Shown: piece after piece, positions 40,142-47,988 of the stretch
Position numbering within the stretch: position 1 is the first letter of the stretch
Layout: each line of letters begins with the position of its first letter
Assembly (NCBI GenBank): GCA_910574885.1
Contig: CAJTDD010000006.1
Coordinates: 154,756-218,755, forward strand
Length of the DNA: 64,000 bases
Direction: 5' to 3'
Origin: Lachnospiraceae bacterium
GTDB lineage: Bacteria > Bacillota > Clostridia > Lachnospirales > Lachnospiraceae
Translations under genes and position numbers: made by a program
Notes under the pieces: generated by a model
What the model was told of the DNA's origin: nothing
Databases searched by the model: none
What the model saw: only the letters and a program-made list of their open reading frames with translations

Positions 40142-41149
40142 TTATGCCTTATGGGATACATAGAATCCAGCAGCCTTATTCTGGTAATGGTCAACCAGGC
40201 CATACTTCCTATACTTCAGGATATCTCCATCCGCCTGGGCATTCAATTTTGCCGGGATCACATCACTTGCGATATGCTTGTCAAATTTGATAATGGCCGG
40301 CTTATGGATAATCATAAAGTTAATATCCTTGCCAGCAGCACTTACCTGCTCATAATATCCCGGCAAATCAGCAGTCTGAGGTGAAGTTACCGCAGTATAC
40401 ACATTTCCAGCCTTTGTATAATACGTTTTAGAAGAATCAACTGCAGTGTCCTCTGTCTGCACATAGTCAGCTTTCGCCCTCTCATAATGCCCTGCCGCTT
40501 CATCGTCTTTTCCTTTCAGCAGATGGATCGCAGTGTAAAATCGGGACTGTGGAACCTTCTTCTTTACATTGAACGCATTCAGAATCTCTCTTGACTTTGT
40601 AGTATCCAGTGCCATCACTCCATTCATGAGAGTAGGCGTAGCATAAAGGATCCTGCCCTCTTCTGGAACTTCATCTTCGTCCATCTTATTCTTTGCCTCA
40701 ATCAAGGCCTTCAAGAATGCCTCCGCATTCCCAAGCGTCTCTTCCTTGAGCGTAATCCCTTTAAATCCACAAACCGTTGCAAACGTAAAGGCATCCGCTT
40801 CCGGAGCCCCCCTGGTTCTCTGCAGTTCTGCTCCCGCCTGGGTAAACGCAAGATTCATGGATTCATTATTATCCATTGCATCCACTTCCAATTTTGCACC
40901 CCTATCGTAATTAAATTTTGCAGTCACCCACTGTAACTTCACTCCTGCGGATGTATAGCCTGAATTTCGGTCATAATCGCCTAATCCTCCGACCTCAATC
41001 TGGGGATACACGATTTCATTCACATTTGCCCCTGCTCTCATCATCGTGGAATCACTCGTTAGATCCGCTGTCACAGAGGCCTTCTTATAAACCTCATCTA
41101 AAATACTGATATAATTTTTTGCTAATGCGATTGAGTTATTACCTGGCAT
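40142..41149 (-). CDS. Major capsid protein with inserted domain
   Basis: 335 residues. HK97-like capsid features: SIALAKNYISILDEVYKKAS at the N-terminus, GLGDYDRNSGYTSAGVKLQW, TAKFNYDRGAKLEVDAMDNN, ILYATPTLMNGVMA and the C-terminal IIHKPAIIKFDKHIASDVIP. Between about residues 225 and 268 lies an Ala/Asp/Tyr-rich insertion (DSSKTYYTKAGNVYTAVTSP) that interrupts the core and resembles a small immunoglobulin-like surface loop domain. The gene follows the scaffold gene. Confidence 0.9.
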   Translation of the reverse strand: MPGNNSIALAKNYISILDEVYKKASVTADLTSDSTMMRAGANVNEIVYPQIEVGGLGDYDRNSGYTSAGVKLQWVTAKFNYDRGAKLEVDAMDNNESMNLAFTQAGAELQRTRGAPEADAFTFATVCGFKGITLKEETLGNAEAFLKALIEAKNKMDEDEVPEEGRILYATPTLMNGVMALDTTKSREILNAFNVKKKVPQSRFYTAIHLLKGKDDEAAGHYERAKADYVQTEDTAVDSSKTYYTKAGNVYTAVTSPQTADLPGYYEQVSAAGKDINFMIIHKPAIIKFDKHIASDVIPAKLNAQADGDILKYRKYGLVDHYQNKAAGFYVSHKA

Positions 41150-41167
41150 TTCTTATCTCTCCTTTCC

Positions 41168-41722
41168 TTATTTCCCTTCTGGCGGCAATCCGGCTGCTGC
41201 TCTCATAGCCGCCAACATCGAATCCGATCCACCTGCACCGCCGCCTGTCGGACCTACGGAGTTGTTGATCGGTTCGTCTGCGCCAAATAAATAAGCATCA
41301 GACTCCTTTATAGTTTCCAATGCCTTCTTGATATCCTCGGTCTGGTCTTTCGATGCCTTCAAGGCATCCACATCCAGCAGTGCCATAACTGCTTTTTCGT
41401 TGCGTCCGCCAGATGACTTGATTGCATCTTTCAGGGTATCCGTAAAAATCCGATCCGCTTCTTTCGCAGCATACTCTTCTTCCTTCGCCTTCAGGTCGCC
41501 CTGCAATTTCAGAATCGTTGCCTGAAGCTCTTCCGGTTTCACATCCTTGAACTTATCCAGTTCAGCCGTGGCAGTGTCGAGCTGGGACTTATAATTATCA
41601 CGCTCACCCTCTGCCACCTTCGTCTTTGACTTCTCCGCCTCAATGTCCTGCCCGTTCCAGTCCATGATCTTGTCGATGGATTCCTTCTCAATCCCCAGAC
41701 CTTCAAGATCTTCTCTTTTCAT
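41168..41722 (-). CDS. Phage GP20-type scaffold protein
   Basis: 184 residues from the ATG at 41722 (MKREDLEGLGIEKESIDKIM), after AAGGAAGG; an upstream ATG overlaps that site. The centre is a long coiled coil (EAEKSKTKVAEGERDNYKSQ to KAKEEEYAAKEADRIF). A C-terminal Gly/Ser-rich linker and a short helix (LAAMRAAAGLPPEGK) follow, the part that contacts the capsid protein. Scaffold proteins guide head assembly and leave before DNA packaging. Confidence 0.88.
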   Translation of the reverse strand: MKREDLEGLGIEKESIDKIMDWNGQDIEAEKSKTKVAEGERDNYKSQLDTATAELDKFKDVKPEELQATILKLQGDLKAKEEEYAAKEADRIFTDTLKDAIKSSGGRNEKAVMALLDVDALKASKDQTEDIKKALETIKESDAYLFGADEPINNSVGPTGGGAGGSDSMLAAMRAAAGLPPEGK

Positions 41723-41883
41723 AGCTATATACCTTCCTTTCATCAGTTTAAATCCAGACTATTTTACGTCTATCTGCTGACACAAAAATAAGACGCATAC
41801 CCGCGCCTCAAATCAATAATGTATGATCACCTCCTAAAAATGGGCATAAAAATACCACGCATTCCGTAGAACGCGCGGCAGAG
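41723..41883. other. Non-coding spacer between scaffold and YjcQ-like gene
   Basis: A strong AGGAGGTGAT ribosome-site-like sequence on the minus strand (41830-41840) has no ATG at the right distance. A weak hairpin lies at about 41852-41877. No gene is supported. Confidence 0.4.
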
Positions 41884-42201
41884 TTACGGGATTAAATCCG
41901 TAATCCCTTTTGCTGCTTTATACATCCGCTGCATAATCGTATTTTCACTAAGATATTCCAGTCCTTTCAAAGTAATTCTTATCTCATCAATGTTAACTTG
42001 GAGTTCGCCATCCGAATATCTTTTCAAGGAAACTCCTTTAATGTATCCTGCGTCTGCAAGCATCTCAATATATTTATTCCAACGTTCCGGTGATACTCTC
42101 AGATTTTCTGCACTAATCCTTTCCGTATCAGGCTCTTCTAAATCCATAGATTTCTCTAAAACCGATAGAATCTTATATATCATAGAAAAATTATCCATGT
42201 C
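41884..42201 (-). CDS. YjcQ family protein (winged-helix-like)
   Basis: 105 residues from the ATG at 42201 (MDNFSMIYKILSVLEKSMDL), after GGAGGTAATGAC. The helical first half plus a beta wing (VSLKRYSDGELQVNIDEIRI, TLKGLEYLSENTIMQRMYKA) fits YjcQ, a small DNA-binding-like family of phage origin. Position within the head operon is usual for this family in Clostridia phages. Confidence 0.8.
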   Translation of the reverse strand, partial: DMDNFSMIYKILSVLEKSMDLEEPDTERISAENLRVSPERWNKYIEMLADAGYIKGVSLKRYSDGELQVNIDEIRITLKGLEYLSENTIMQRMYKAAKGITDLIP

Positions 42202-42224
42202 ATTACCTCCGATGCTCGTTTTAC

Positions 42225-42449
42225 TTAATCCAGATTTCCGTCCCATTCATCCATTCCGCCGTTTAGATCGCTGTATGGACATGCCTTGCATACTTTTCTC
42301 GCCTTTTCAATGTCTTTGATCTCCGAAAGCTCCTTTGTAGAGGAAATTTTGAACATCCCAGTCAAACAGCACAGGGAGTCATAGCATAGGTCACTGCTGA
42401 TGACCTTTTCATATGCCGGACAGTAATGATCGCTATTATAATCCAACAT
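42225..42449 (-). CDS. Small cysteine-rich phage protein
   Basis: 74 residues with seven cysteines (HYCPAYEKVISSDLCYDSLC-C, then VCKACPYSD), probably metal-binding. Unknown family. It overlaps the end of the minor head gene by 14 bp and ends ahead of the YjcQ-like gene, so it is read in the same operon. Confidence 0.7.
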   Translation of the reverse strand: MLDYNSDHYCPAYEKVISSDLCYDSLCCLTGMFKISSTKELSEIKDIEKARKVCKACPYSDLNGGMDEWDGNLD

Positions 42450-44163
42450 TTTTCAGCACCTCCATAATCTTCTCTGAATCCCCGTCAAAATCATGTTTCG
42501 ACCATACGGTTTTAAATATCCATCCATCGTTTTGCTTTGAAATAAGGCACATTCCTTCACTACTCACAAAGAGCTGTCTCTGTCCGTTCCATTGCACAAA
42601 CATCGCTTTTGCATCTTTCATATATGCACGGGCATCATCATCTGTAACATTCCTCTCCATCATCCGTTTCATAACGTGGTAAGGATCATTCTTTCCCTCT
42701 GGAAGGATAAACGCCTGCTTCTCCACTGGCGGAAGCAAGACACCTTTCTTTATCCCGAGCTCCTTCAGCTTCTCACTGGCATCATAATACCGCTTGTCAC
42801 TGGACGGATATTTCTCCAGATAAGCTTTTAATCCTTTAAGGTATTCCCACTGCTTAGCATCATTATATTTTATCTGGCCGAAATTAGCAAGGGAGCCGAC
42901 CTCATCTCCGAGAATCTTTTTATACCTTTCGTACTGCTTGATATCTTTCCCGGCATTTTGGATCATTTCTTCCGGAAAACAGCTCATTACGGACTTGTCC
43001 GTTGGTGCGATCCTTCCCCGCATATCTATATAGATCCGCTCACGTTCCTGCTTAAGCCCCATCTTTTTAGAGAACCTTGCATATTCATCCAACTGGGCCT
43101 GATATTTGCACTTTGCAAGCATGACCTCATCCGGATGCGCGCCGCCTTTCCTCATGAGATCCACCTTCTCACGCTGGGCGCGCATGGCCGTCTCCATCCG
43201 TCGCTGCTGCTGTTTCGCTTCATACAGGGTATACTCCTTGCCGTTGAACTTCTTCTGCGTATTCTCTTCCCGATCCATCTCTTCCAGCCACTGATCTGAC
43301 CAGTTACGCTCCGACAGGCCTGGAAAGAATGGATAATATTCATGGTAGCAGTTAGCTCCCAGAAGTCCCGTAACTGTACCAAGCCCGCAGATACGATACA
43401 GATCATCCTTTGAGTACACCCTGCCCTGCCATACCGCGTGTGAAGGCCGTGCTCCCGAGTGCCATGCAACCTCAAAATAATCGGTGCCAAGTTTCTCAGC
43501 ATTCATTTCGGAAATGCGTCCCGTCAGCTGAGAGATTCCCGTCATAACCGCCCGCCTTGCGGCCACCTCCACTCGGTTGCTGTGTCCTGAAGCATAGTCG
43601 ATCGTGCGCAACCCGCTGTTGGTCAGCTGGGTCACGACCCTGCGCAGGACGCTGTTGTAATCGAATGCCCCGCTCGTAATGTCCAGCATAGCGGCATCCA
43701 GATATCCCTGGTAGACCAATGATAACGGTGTCAGTACCCGCTTTCCATTCCCATAATCCAGATAAAAACCCAGCGACTGCGTGATGTTCTCAAGTTCTCC
43801 TTGCGTCTGCCGGATGTACCCTTCCGTAAGCTGCTGAAGCTGGTAGTTTTCTTCGTATGGTATGAACTTCTGGTTGATCTGCTCATAAATATCTTTATTT
43901 CTGACATACTCCCAGTTAATCACCTTATCATACAGTTCAAACATTTCCGGATAAGTTGCCCCCAGAGCATCCTTAATCATCCGCTCAACATCTTCTGAGG
44001 AATTTCCCAGGATAATCAGACGGTTGATCTGATAATCTGCAGTGCTGGTAATCTTTCCCGTCTTCCGTATCCTGCGTATGATGTCCTGCATAATCCGCTC
44101 TTCCAGTTCCAGGTAATTCTTTTCAATCTTCCTAGACAGCTTTTCTTTAAACTCACGGTTCAT
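42436..44163 (-). CDS. Minor head protein (phage_min_cap2) with C-terminal toxin-like domain
   Basis: 575 residues. The first 260 residues are the minor head / head morphogenesis domain (for example SLVYQGYLDAAMLDITSGAF, TDYFEVAWHSGARPSHAVWQ, GLLGANCYHEYYPFFPGLSE). A long helical linker follows. The last 90 residues (NDPYHVMKRMMERNVTDDDA, QWNGQRQLFVSSEGMCLISK, FKTVWSKHDFDGDSEKIMEV) look like a small RNase-type toxin fold of the BECR superfamily; phage-encoded PBECR domains are often joined to head proteins and may enter the cell with the DNA. The catalytic residues are not certain. Confidence 0.82.
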   Translation of the reverse strand: MNREFKEKLSRKIEKNYLELEERIMQDIIRRIRKTGKITSTADYQINRLIILGNSSEDVERMIKDALGATYPEMFELYDKVINWEYVRNKDIYEQINQKFIPYEENYQLQQLTEGYIRQTQGELENITQSLGFYLDYGNGKRVLTPLSLVYQGYLDAAMLDITSGAFDYNSVLRRVVTQLTNSGLRTIDYASGHSNRVEVAARRAVMTGISQLTGRISEMNAEKLGTDYFEVAWHSGARPSHAVWQGRVYSKDDLYRICGLGTVTGLLGANCYHEYYPFFPGLSERNWSDQWLEEMDREENTQKKFNGKEYTLYEAKQQQRRMETAMRAQREKVDLMRKGGAHPDEVMLAKCKYQAQLDEYARFSKKMGLKQERERIYIDMRGRIAPTDKSVMSCFPEEMIQNAGKDIKQYERYKKILGDEVGSLANFGQIKYNDAKQWEYLKGLKAYLEKYPSSDKRYYDASEKLKELGIKKGVLLPPVEKQAFILPEGKNDPYHVMKRMMERNVTDDDARAYMKDAKAMFVQWNGQRQLFVSSEGMCLISKQNDGWIFKTVWSKHDFDGDSEKIMEVLKNVGL

Positions 44164-44172
44164 TCAAATCAC

Positions 44173-44817
44173 CTACTCCGGCATCACATCGGCCTGCTCT
44201 GGAAGGTTCTCCTGTGCCTGCTCCAGCGTTTCCCCATACCATTTTGCACGATATTCTGCGTGGCTCATGACTCCCATGGACACATCCTGACGATCCTGGG
44301 TGCGTTCTGTTTCTTCATCCGTCAGGATGGAATCGTTAAAATTGCAGGTAAATTCATATCCTGACCTATACATACCGTTATAGAAAGCCAAGCCTCCCGC
44401 AAAATCTTCCAGGCAATCCCTCAGTTTATTCTGAATTGCTGTCACACGATTGTATTTCCTGAGTTTTGAAGCCTTTATTTCGGTTGCTGTCTTATCCACT
44501 TGCTGCACGTCAGACAGGTCGCCATAGGCAAGACCAACAGCAAACTCAATACTGCGGTAATACCGCTCTAGCCCGCTTATATACGATCCATCACGCATTT
44601 CCGGGGAATATTCCTTCAGAAGTTCTTTGTCCTTTCCGTCTTCGAGGTTCAGTCCTCTGTAAAGCCGGTCGTTTAACCTGGCCATTCCAACAACTTTCCT
44701 ATTTTTCTTCTTCAAGGCACGCTCATCCACATGGATCGCACGCTCCCCAGACTCATATTCCCAGTCAAGCCTGGCCGCTTGGACATCAGCCCTTTCAATC
44801 TCATCCACAGCTGAATG
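44173..44817 (-). pseudogene. Phage portal protein, C-terminal fragment
   Basis: About 214 codons of a Gp6/SPP1-type portal: LDWEYESGERAIHVDERALK, RYYRSIEFAVGLAYGDLSDV, QQVDKTATEIKASKLRKYNR, FTCNFNDSILTDEETERTQD. The family is normally 430-500 residues; the N-terminal half is missing. The homology ends near 44818-44829, where an IS remnant begins. A GTG at 44808 could start translation, but no ribosome site supports it. Confidence 0.88.
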
Positions 44818-44829
44818 TAGCCCAGCAAA

Positions 44830-45735
44830 CTAAAGTTCCTATCTCCCGCACAAAAACATCAAATTATAATCTCAGTTTTTAAACACTGTCTATAAAAGTG
44901 TGCTGCAGGAGGCGGCACGTTTTCCTCTTGACCATCCCATGTCATTCCGATATAGTTTTTATGGAACGAAAAAAAGAGAAAGAACAGCCCCTTCCGCAGT
45001 TCGTTCTTTCTCTCACATACCAGTGTGCCTGCCATATACGGGATCGTATCCCACTCGTGAGGCTCCGGCAACACCGACATATACTATGATAAGAGAAAAC
45101 TCCCTGTTTTGCAAGCTGGTTCGTATAAAAAGTTCATCAAAGATCCTGTTCGATTCCTTTATGGCCGGATTCCGTTCGGAACTACAGACCTGTCCCTGCT
45201 GTGGGGTAAAGGGATCCTGCCGCATCCATGCCTACTATGACCGCTCCCTGGTGGACTTCATTGGCGGCACCCAGGTCCGCCACAGCCTCTGCATCATGCG
45301 CCTCATCTGTACCTGTGGCCATACCCATGCCATCCTCCCGGACTTCATCATTCCCTACTCCGGCTATGGCCTGTTCTTCCTTCTACGTGTCCTGGCGGAG
45401 TATTTCCTGCGCCTTTCCACTGTGGAAAGGCTATGCGAACGCTTCTGCATCACCCTTTCCCAGCTGCGCCGGTGGCTGCAGCTCTTTCGGGTGCAGAAGG
45501 AAGATTGGCTGGGCGTGCTTTCCTCCATGGAGGTTTCCGGCCTTTCCTTCCTGAAGTCCCTGTTCACGCAGCCGGCTTATTCGGATTTCGCCTCCGCCTT
45601 TGTCCGCCGTTTTACAAAGTCTTTCCTCCAGTCCCATAAAAACCCGGCACTTTACTGCCAGCAGGTGTTCGGCCCCTGACCCTTTTTCCGTCGGCCACAC
45701 GCCACGGGTATGGCTTCCCTCCCTTCTCTCCTGCA
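44830..45735 (+). mobile_element. IS remnant carrying a DUF6431 gene
   Basis: The segment begins where the portal homology stops. It carries a zinc-ribbon DUF6431 gene, which in Clostridia typically precedes a DDE transposase gene. The transposase is missing here, so the right part was lost. Clear terminal inverted repeats could not be identified. Confidence 0.55.
45086..45679 (+). CDS. DUF6431 domain protein (transposition-associated)
   Basis: 197 residues from the ATG at 45086 (MIRENSLFCKLVRIKSSSKI). It has a zinc-ribbon CPCCGVKGSCRIHAYYDRSL, followed by HSLCIMRLICTCGHTHAILP-DFIIPYSGYG and a helix-turn-helix-like stretch (LSTVERLCERFCITLSQLRR). DUF6431 proteins are found next to IS transposases and resemble the DNA-binding N-terminal parts of transposases. 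The high GC content of the gene differs from both flanks, which indicates a separate origin. Confidence 0.7.
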   Translation: MIRENSLFCKLVRIKSSSKILFDSFMAGFRSELQTCPCCGVKGSCRIHAYYDRSLVDFIGGTQVRHSLCIMRLICTCGHTHAILPDFIIPYSGYGLFFLLRVLAEYFLRLSTVERLCERFCITLSQLRRWLQLFRVQKEDWLGVLSSMEVSGLSFLKSLFTQPAYSDFASAFVRRFTKSFLQSHKNPALYCQQVFGP

Positions 45736-45737
45736 TA

Positions 45738-45881
45738 ATGGTGGAAAACCACCTAAGGGTGGCATTACATAAGGATGTTAAATTCAAAGACTTTGTAATC
45801 AGCCAGAATGATTGGATTGTAGGCAAATTCAAATCATACGGAGGAATTGCAAAATGGCAAAATCAATCTTTGAGAGATTAG
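45738..45881 (+). CDS. Short transposon-associated hypothetical protein
   Basis: 47 residues beginning MVENHLRVALHKDVKFKDFV, then ISQNDWIVGKFKSYGGIA. No ribosome site of good quality is visible. It overlaps the short TnpV-like fragment in another frame. It may be the end of a broken transposon gene. Confidence 0.3.
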   Translation: MVENHLRVALHKDVKFKDFVISQNDWIVGKFKSYGGIAKWQNQSLRD

Positions 45882-45919
45882 GCGGCGAATATGAACAGCA
45901 AGGGGATTACTTAACTTAA
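45854..45919 (+). pseudogene. Truncated TnpV-like fragment
   Basis: 21 codons reading MAKSIFERLGGEYEQQGDYL-T then stop, after GGAGGAATTGCAAA. It matches the start of the intact TnpV gene 86 bp downstream (MKSIFEQLGGTYHEENGYL), so it is the head of a second copy lost by deletion or recombination. Confidence 0.7.
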
Positions 45920-46004
45920 AGATAGTATATACATACAGCCTGCTGACACATTGCTTGCAGATGCCCCGCAGAAACCAAACCATACAGAAAAGGAGTTTTT
46001 GCAT

Positions 46005-46376
46005 ATGAAGTCAATATTTGAACAGTTAGGCGGCACATATCACGAAGAAAATGGGTATCTTATTCCAGATTTAATATTAACCAACGAAGAAGAACAGCCG
46101 ATAGGCACATGGGGACAGCGGCATCAGGATTATCTGAAACAGTACCACAAGGTTACATACACCAATCTTCTCACAAGTGGCAGACTGAACTCCTATCTAG
46201 CCGTCATTGACAGGCAGGCGCAGGAACGCTTTGAAAGGCTTATAGAGAGCATGAAACAGGCACAGGACATAACGGAACGGCTAAAGGAAGAAAATGCCAT
46301 AGAGTGGACAGGCAAAATAAATAATATAAGGGCTTGTGCGAGGGAAATTGTGAACGGAGAAATTATTTTTATATAA
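46005..46376 (+). CDS. tnpV: TnpV family transposon protein
   Basis: 123 residues from the ATG at 46005, after AAAAGGAG. The sequence MKSIFEQLGGTYHEENGYLI, TWGQRHQDYLKQYHKVTYTN, LLTSGRLNSYLAVIDRQAQE and NNIRACAREIVNGEIIF is typical of TnpV of Tn4451-like mobilizable transposons. The role is not firmly established. It signals that the surrounding module, including the MATE/MocR pair, arrived on such an element. Confidence 0.9.
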   Translation: MKSIFEQLGGTYHEENGYLIPDLILTNEEEQPIGTWGQRHQDYLKQYHKVTYTNLLTSGRLNSYLAVIDRQAQERFERLIESMKQAQDITERLKEENAIEWTGKINNIRACAREIVNGEIIFI

Positions 46377-46428
46377 TCAGAATTGGCGGCAGGGAATATA
46401 ATTCTTTGCCGCCTTTCAAATGGAGTAA

Positions 46429-47832
46429 CTATATTATGAAATTAGCTTGTGAAATATATTGCTGATTCTTATCCAGCAAATGTTTTAGGGTTTTCAGTCC
46501 TGTTTCCAATTGTTGTAAGGAATCAGGGGAACAGGTTGCAATTCTTATAGCTGTGGATTCAGCTTTGCCAACGGTAAAACGGTCAGAACAGAAGATATGA
46601 ATGCCATTGTCTGTTGCCTGCATTTCCAACTGATAACCGTTATAATGGGCAGGCAGGGGCAGCCATTGGAAGAAGCTGTATTCATTCGGGCAGATGCTGT
46701 CTGGAAAGTATTTTTTATATATCCTGTTCCGTTCTTTTGCCTGTCTTTTTTTCTGCCCTATGATTCTGCCTGCATTGCCGCTTGCAATTAATTCGCTTAT
46801 AATTTCTGCGTTAAGCAGCGGTATTTTCAAATTTACATTATTAGCCGTTTCAAGAAAGGTTTGTCTTAAGCAATCAGGGATAACCATATATGCGCATCTT
46901 AAGCCTGCTGAAAGTGATTTTGACAGGCTGTGCAGGTAAATGGTATTATCTGGTATCAATGTCTGAATCGGTTCTCCTGTATCATTTGCAATAAATCCAT
47001 AAGCGTCATCTTCCATTAAAATCAGATGGTATTGCTGTATGAGGCTGGCAATTTTCCTTTTTCGTTCCATTGACATGACAGTTCCTGTCGGATTATTGCA
47101 GGACGGCATTAGGAAGATTCCTTTTATATCCATTATCCTGCACTGCTTTTCCACTAGGTCGGGTATCATTCCATCCTCATCTGCGGCTACTGATATCAAC
47201 TGGACATTTAACTGTCTGGCTAAGCCGATAAAATTGGAATAAGTGTAAGAATCAGTTAGGATTTTATCTCCAGAGTGGAAAAGAGCCAAAAATACAATCG
47301 TCAGGGCATTTTGAGTTCCTGCCGTCAGCATGATGTTTTCAGGCTCTGTTTCTATATGGAAAGATTTCAGCCATTTTATGGCGGTCTGTTTGTGCTTGTA
47401 AGATTCCGATATGCTGTCAAATTCAAAAAGATACTGGAAAGTATTGCGTTGTATGGTTTTTTGCGCAATATCAGCGACAATCTTATTATACTGGTAAAAA
47501 GGTCTGATTATGCCCAGTTCTACGCACCCGTTATTTGCCTTATGTAAAAAAGGGATGGCGGTATTTGGGGATACAAATGTGCCTTGCCCTATATTGGCAT
47601 AGATTAGCCCCTTATTTTCACAAATCTTGAATGCACGGGTTATTGTGCTTAGGTTCAAATCAAGAAAGTCTGCTAATTCCCTTTGGGGCGGCAGTTTTGT
47701 ATTTCCAGCCAGTTTGCCGCTTTGGATATCCTGTTCCAAAAGTTCCGCAATAGATATATAAATTGGTGATTTTAATTTTTCTTTATCGGGTATCCATGGC
47801 ATTGGGTAATTTTCAAAAGAATTAACTGGCAA
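46429..47832 (-). CDS. MocR/PdxR-type regulator (GntR HTH plus aminotransferase domain)
   Basis: 467 residues from a TTG at 47832, 7 bp after GGGAGGG; the ATG at MPWIPDKEK is 11 codons later and is the alternative. The N-terminal GntR helix-turn-helix (QSGKLAGNTKLPPQRELADF, LNLSTITRAFKICENKGLIY) is followed by a fold-type I aminotransferase-like domain: MLTAGTQNALTIVFLALFHS, MPSCNNPTGTVMS, LMEDDAYGFIAND and the PLP lysine in YLHSLSKSLSAGLRCAYM. MocR proteins bind PLP as an effector. It is divergent from the MATE gene, its likely target. Confidence 0.9.
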   Translation of the reverse strand: MPVNSFENYPMPWIPDKEKLKSPIYISIAELLEQDIQSGKLAGNTKLPPQRELADFLDLNLSTITRAFKICENKGLIYANIGQGTFVSPNTAIPFLHKANNGCVELGIIRPFYQYNKIVADIAQKTIQRNTFQYLFEFDSISESYKHKQTAIKWLKSFHIETEPENIMLTAGTQNALTIVFLALFHSGDKILTDSYTYSNFIGLARQLNVQLISVAADEDGMIPDLVEKQCRIMDIKGIFLMPSCNNPTGTVMSMERKRKIASLIQQYHLILMEDDAYGFIANDTGEPIQTLIPDNTIYLHSLSKSLSAGLRCAYMVIPDCLRQTFLETANNVNLKIPLLNAEIISELIASGNAGRIIGQKKRQAKERNRIYKKYFPDSICPNEYSFFQWLPLPAHYNGYQLEMQATDNGIHIFCSDRFTVGKAESTAIRIATCSPDSLQQLETGLKTLKHLLDKNQQYISQANFII

Positions 47833-47988
47833 GCTTTTTCCCTCCCTGCTCAAAATTGTCTTACATACAATATTAGCATTGAAAACATACAAAGTCAAGA
47901 ATATAATCTATATTGTATGTATTGTGTGCAAACAATACCATGCAACAAAAAGGAATAAATTTTATTTTAGTAGGAAAGAGGTTACGAA
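47833..47988. promoter_or_regulatory. Divergent promoter region of the MocR and MATE genes
   Basis: 156 bp, AT-rich. It contains the related words CATACAAT (47867), ACATACAAAG (47886), TTGTATGTATTGTG (47912) and AACAATACCATG. Repeated ATACAA/TTGTAT motifs are plausible binding sites for the MocR regulator. Confidence 0.5.

Larger units (their letters stand above)
22553..44829 (-). mobile_element. Defective siphophage (late region only)
   Basis: A continuous minus-strand late operon runs from a portal fragment through head, tail, fibre and lysis genes. Terminase, the N-terminal half of the portal, integrase, repressor and replication genes are absent, and the upstream edge is occupied by an IS remnant. 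The downstream edge lies inside the lipoprotein gene near 22550. The phage cannot form particles by itself, but the morphogenesis genes have intact frames. Confidence 0.85.
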
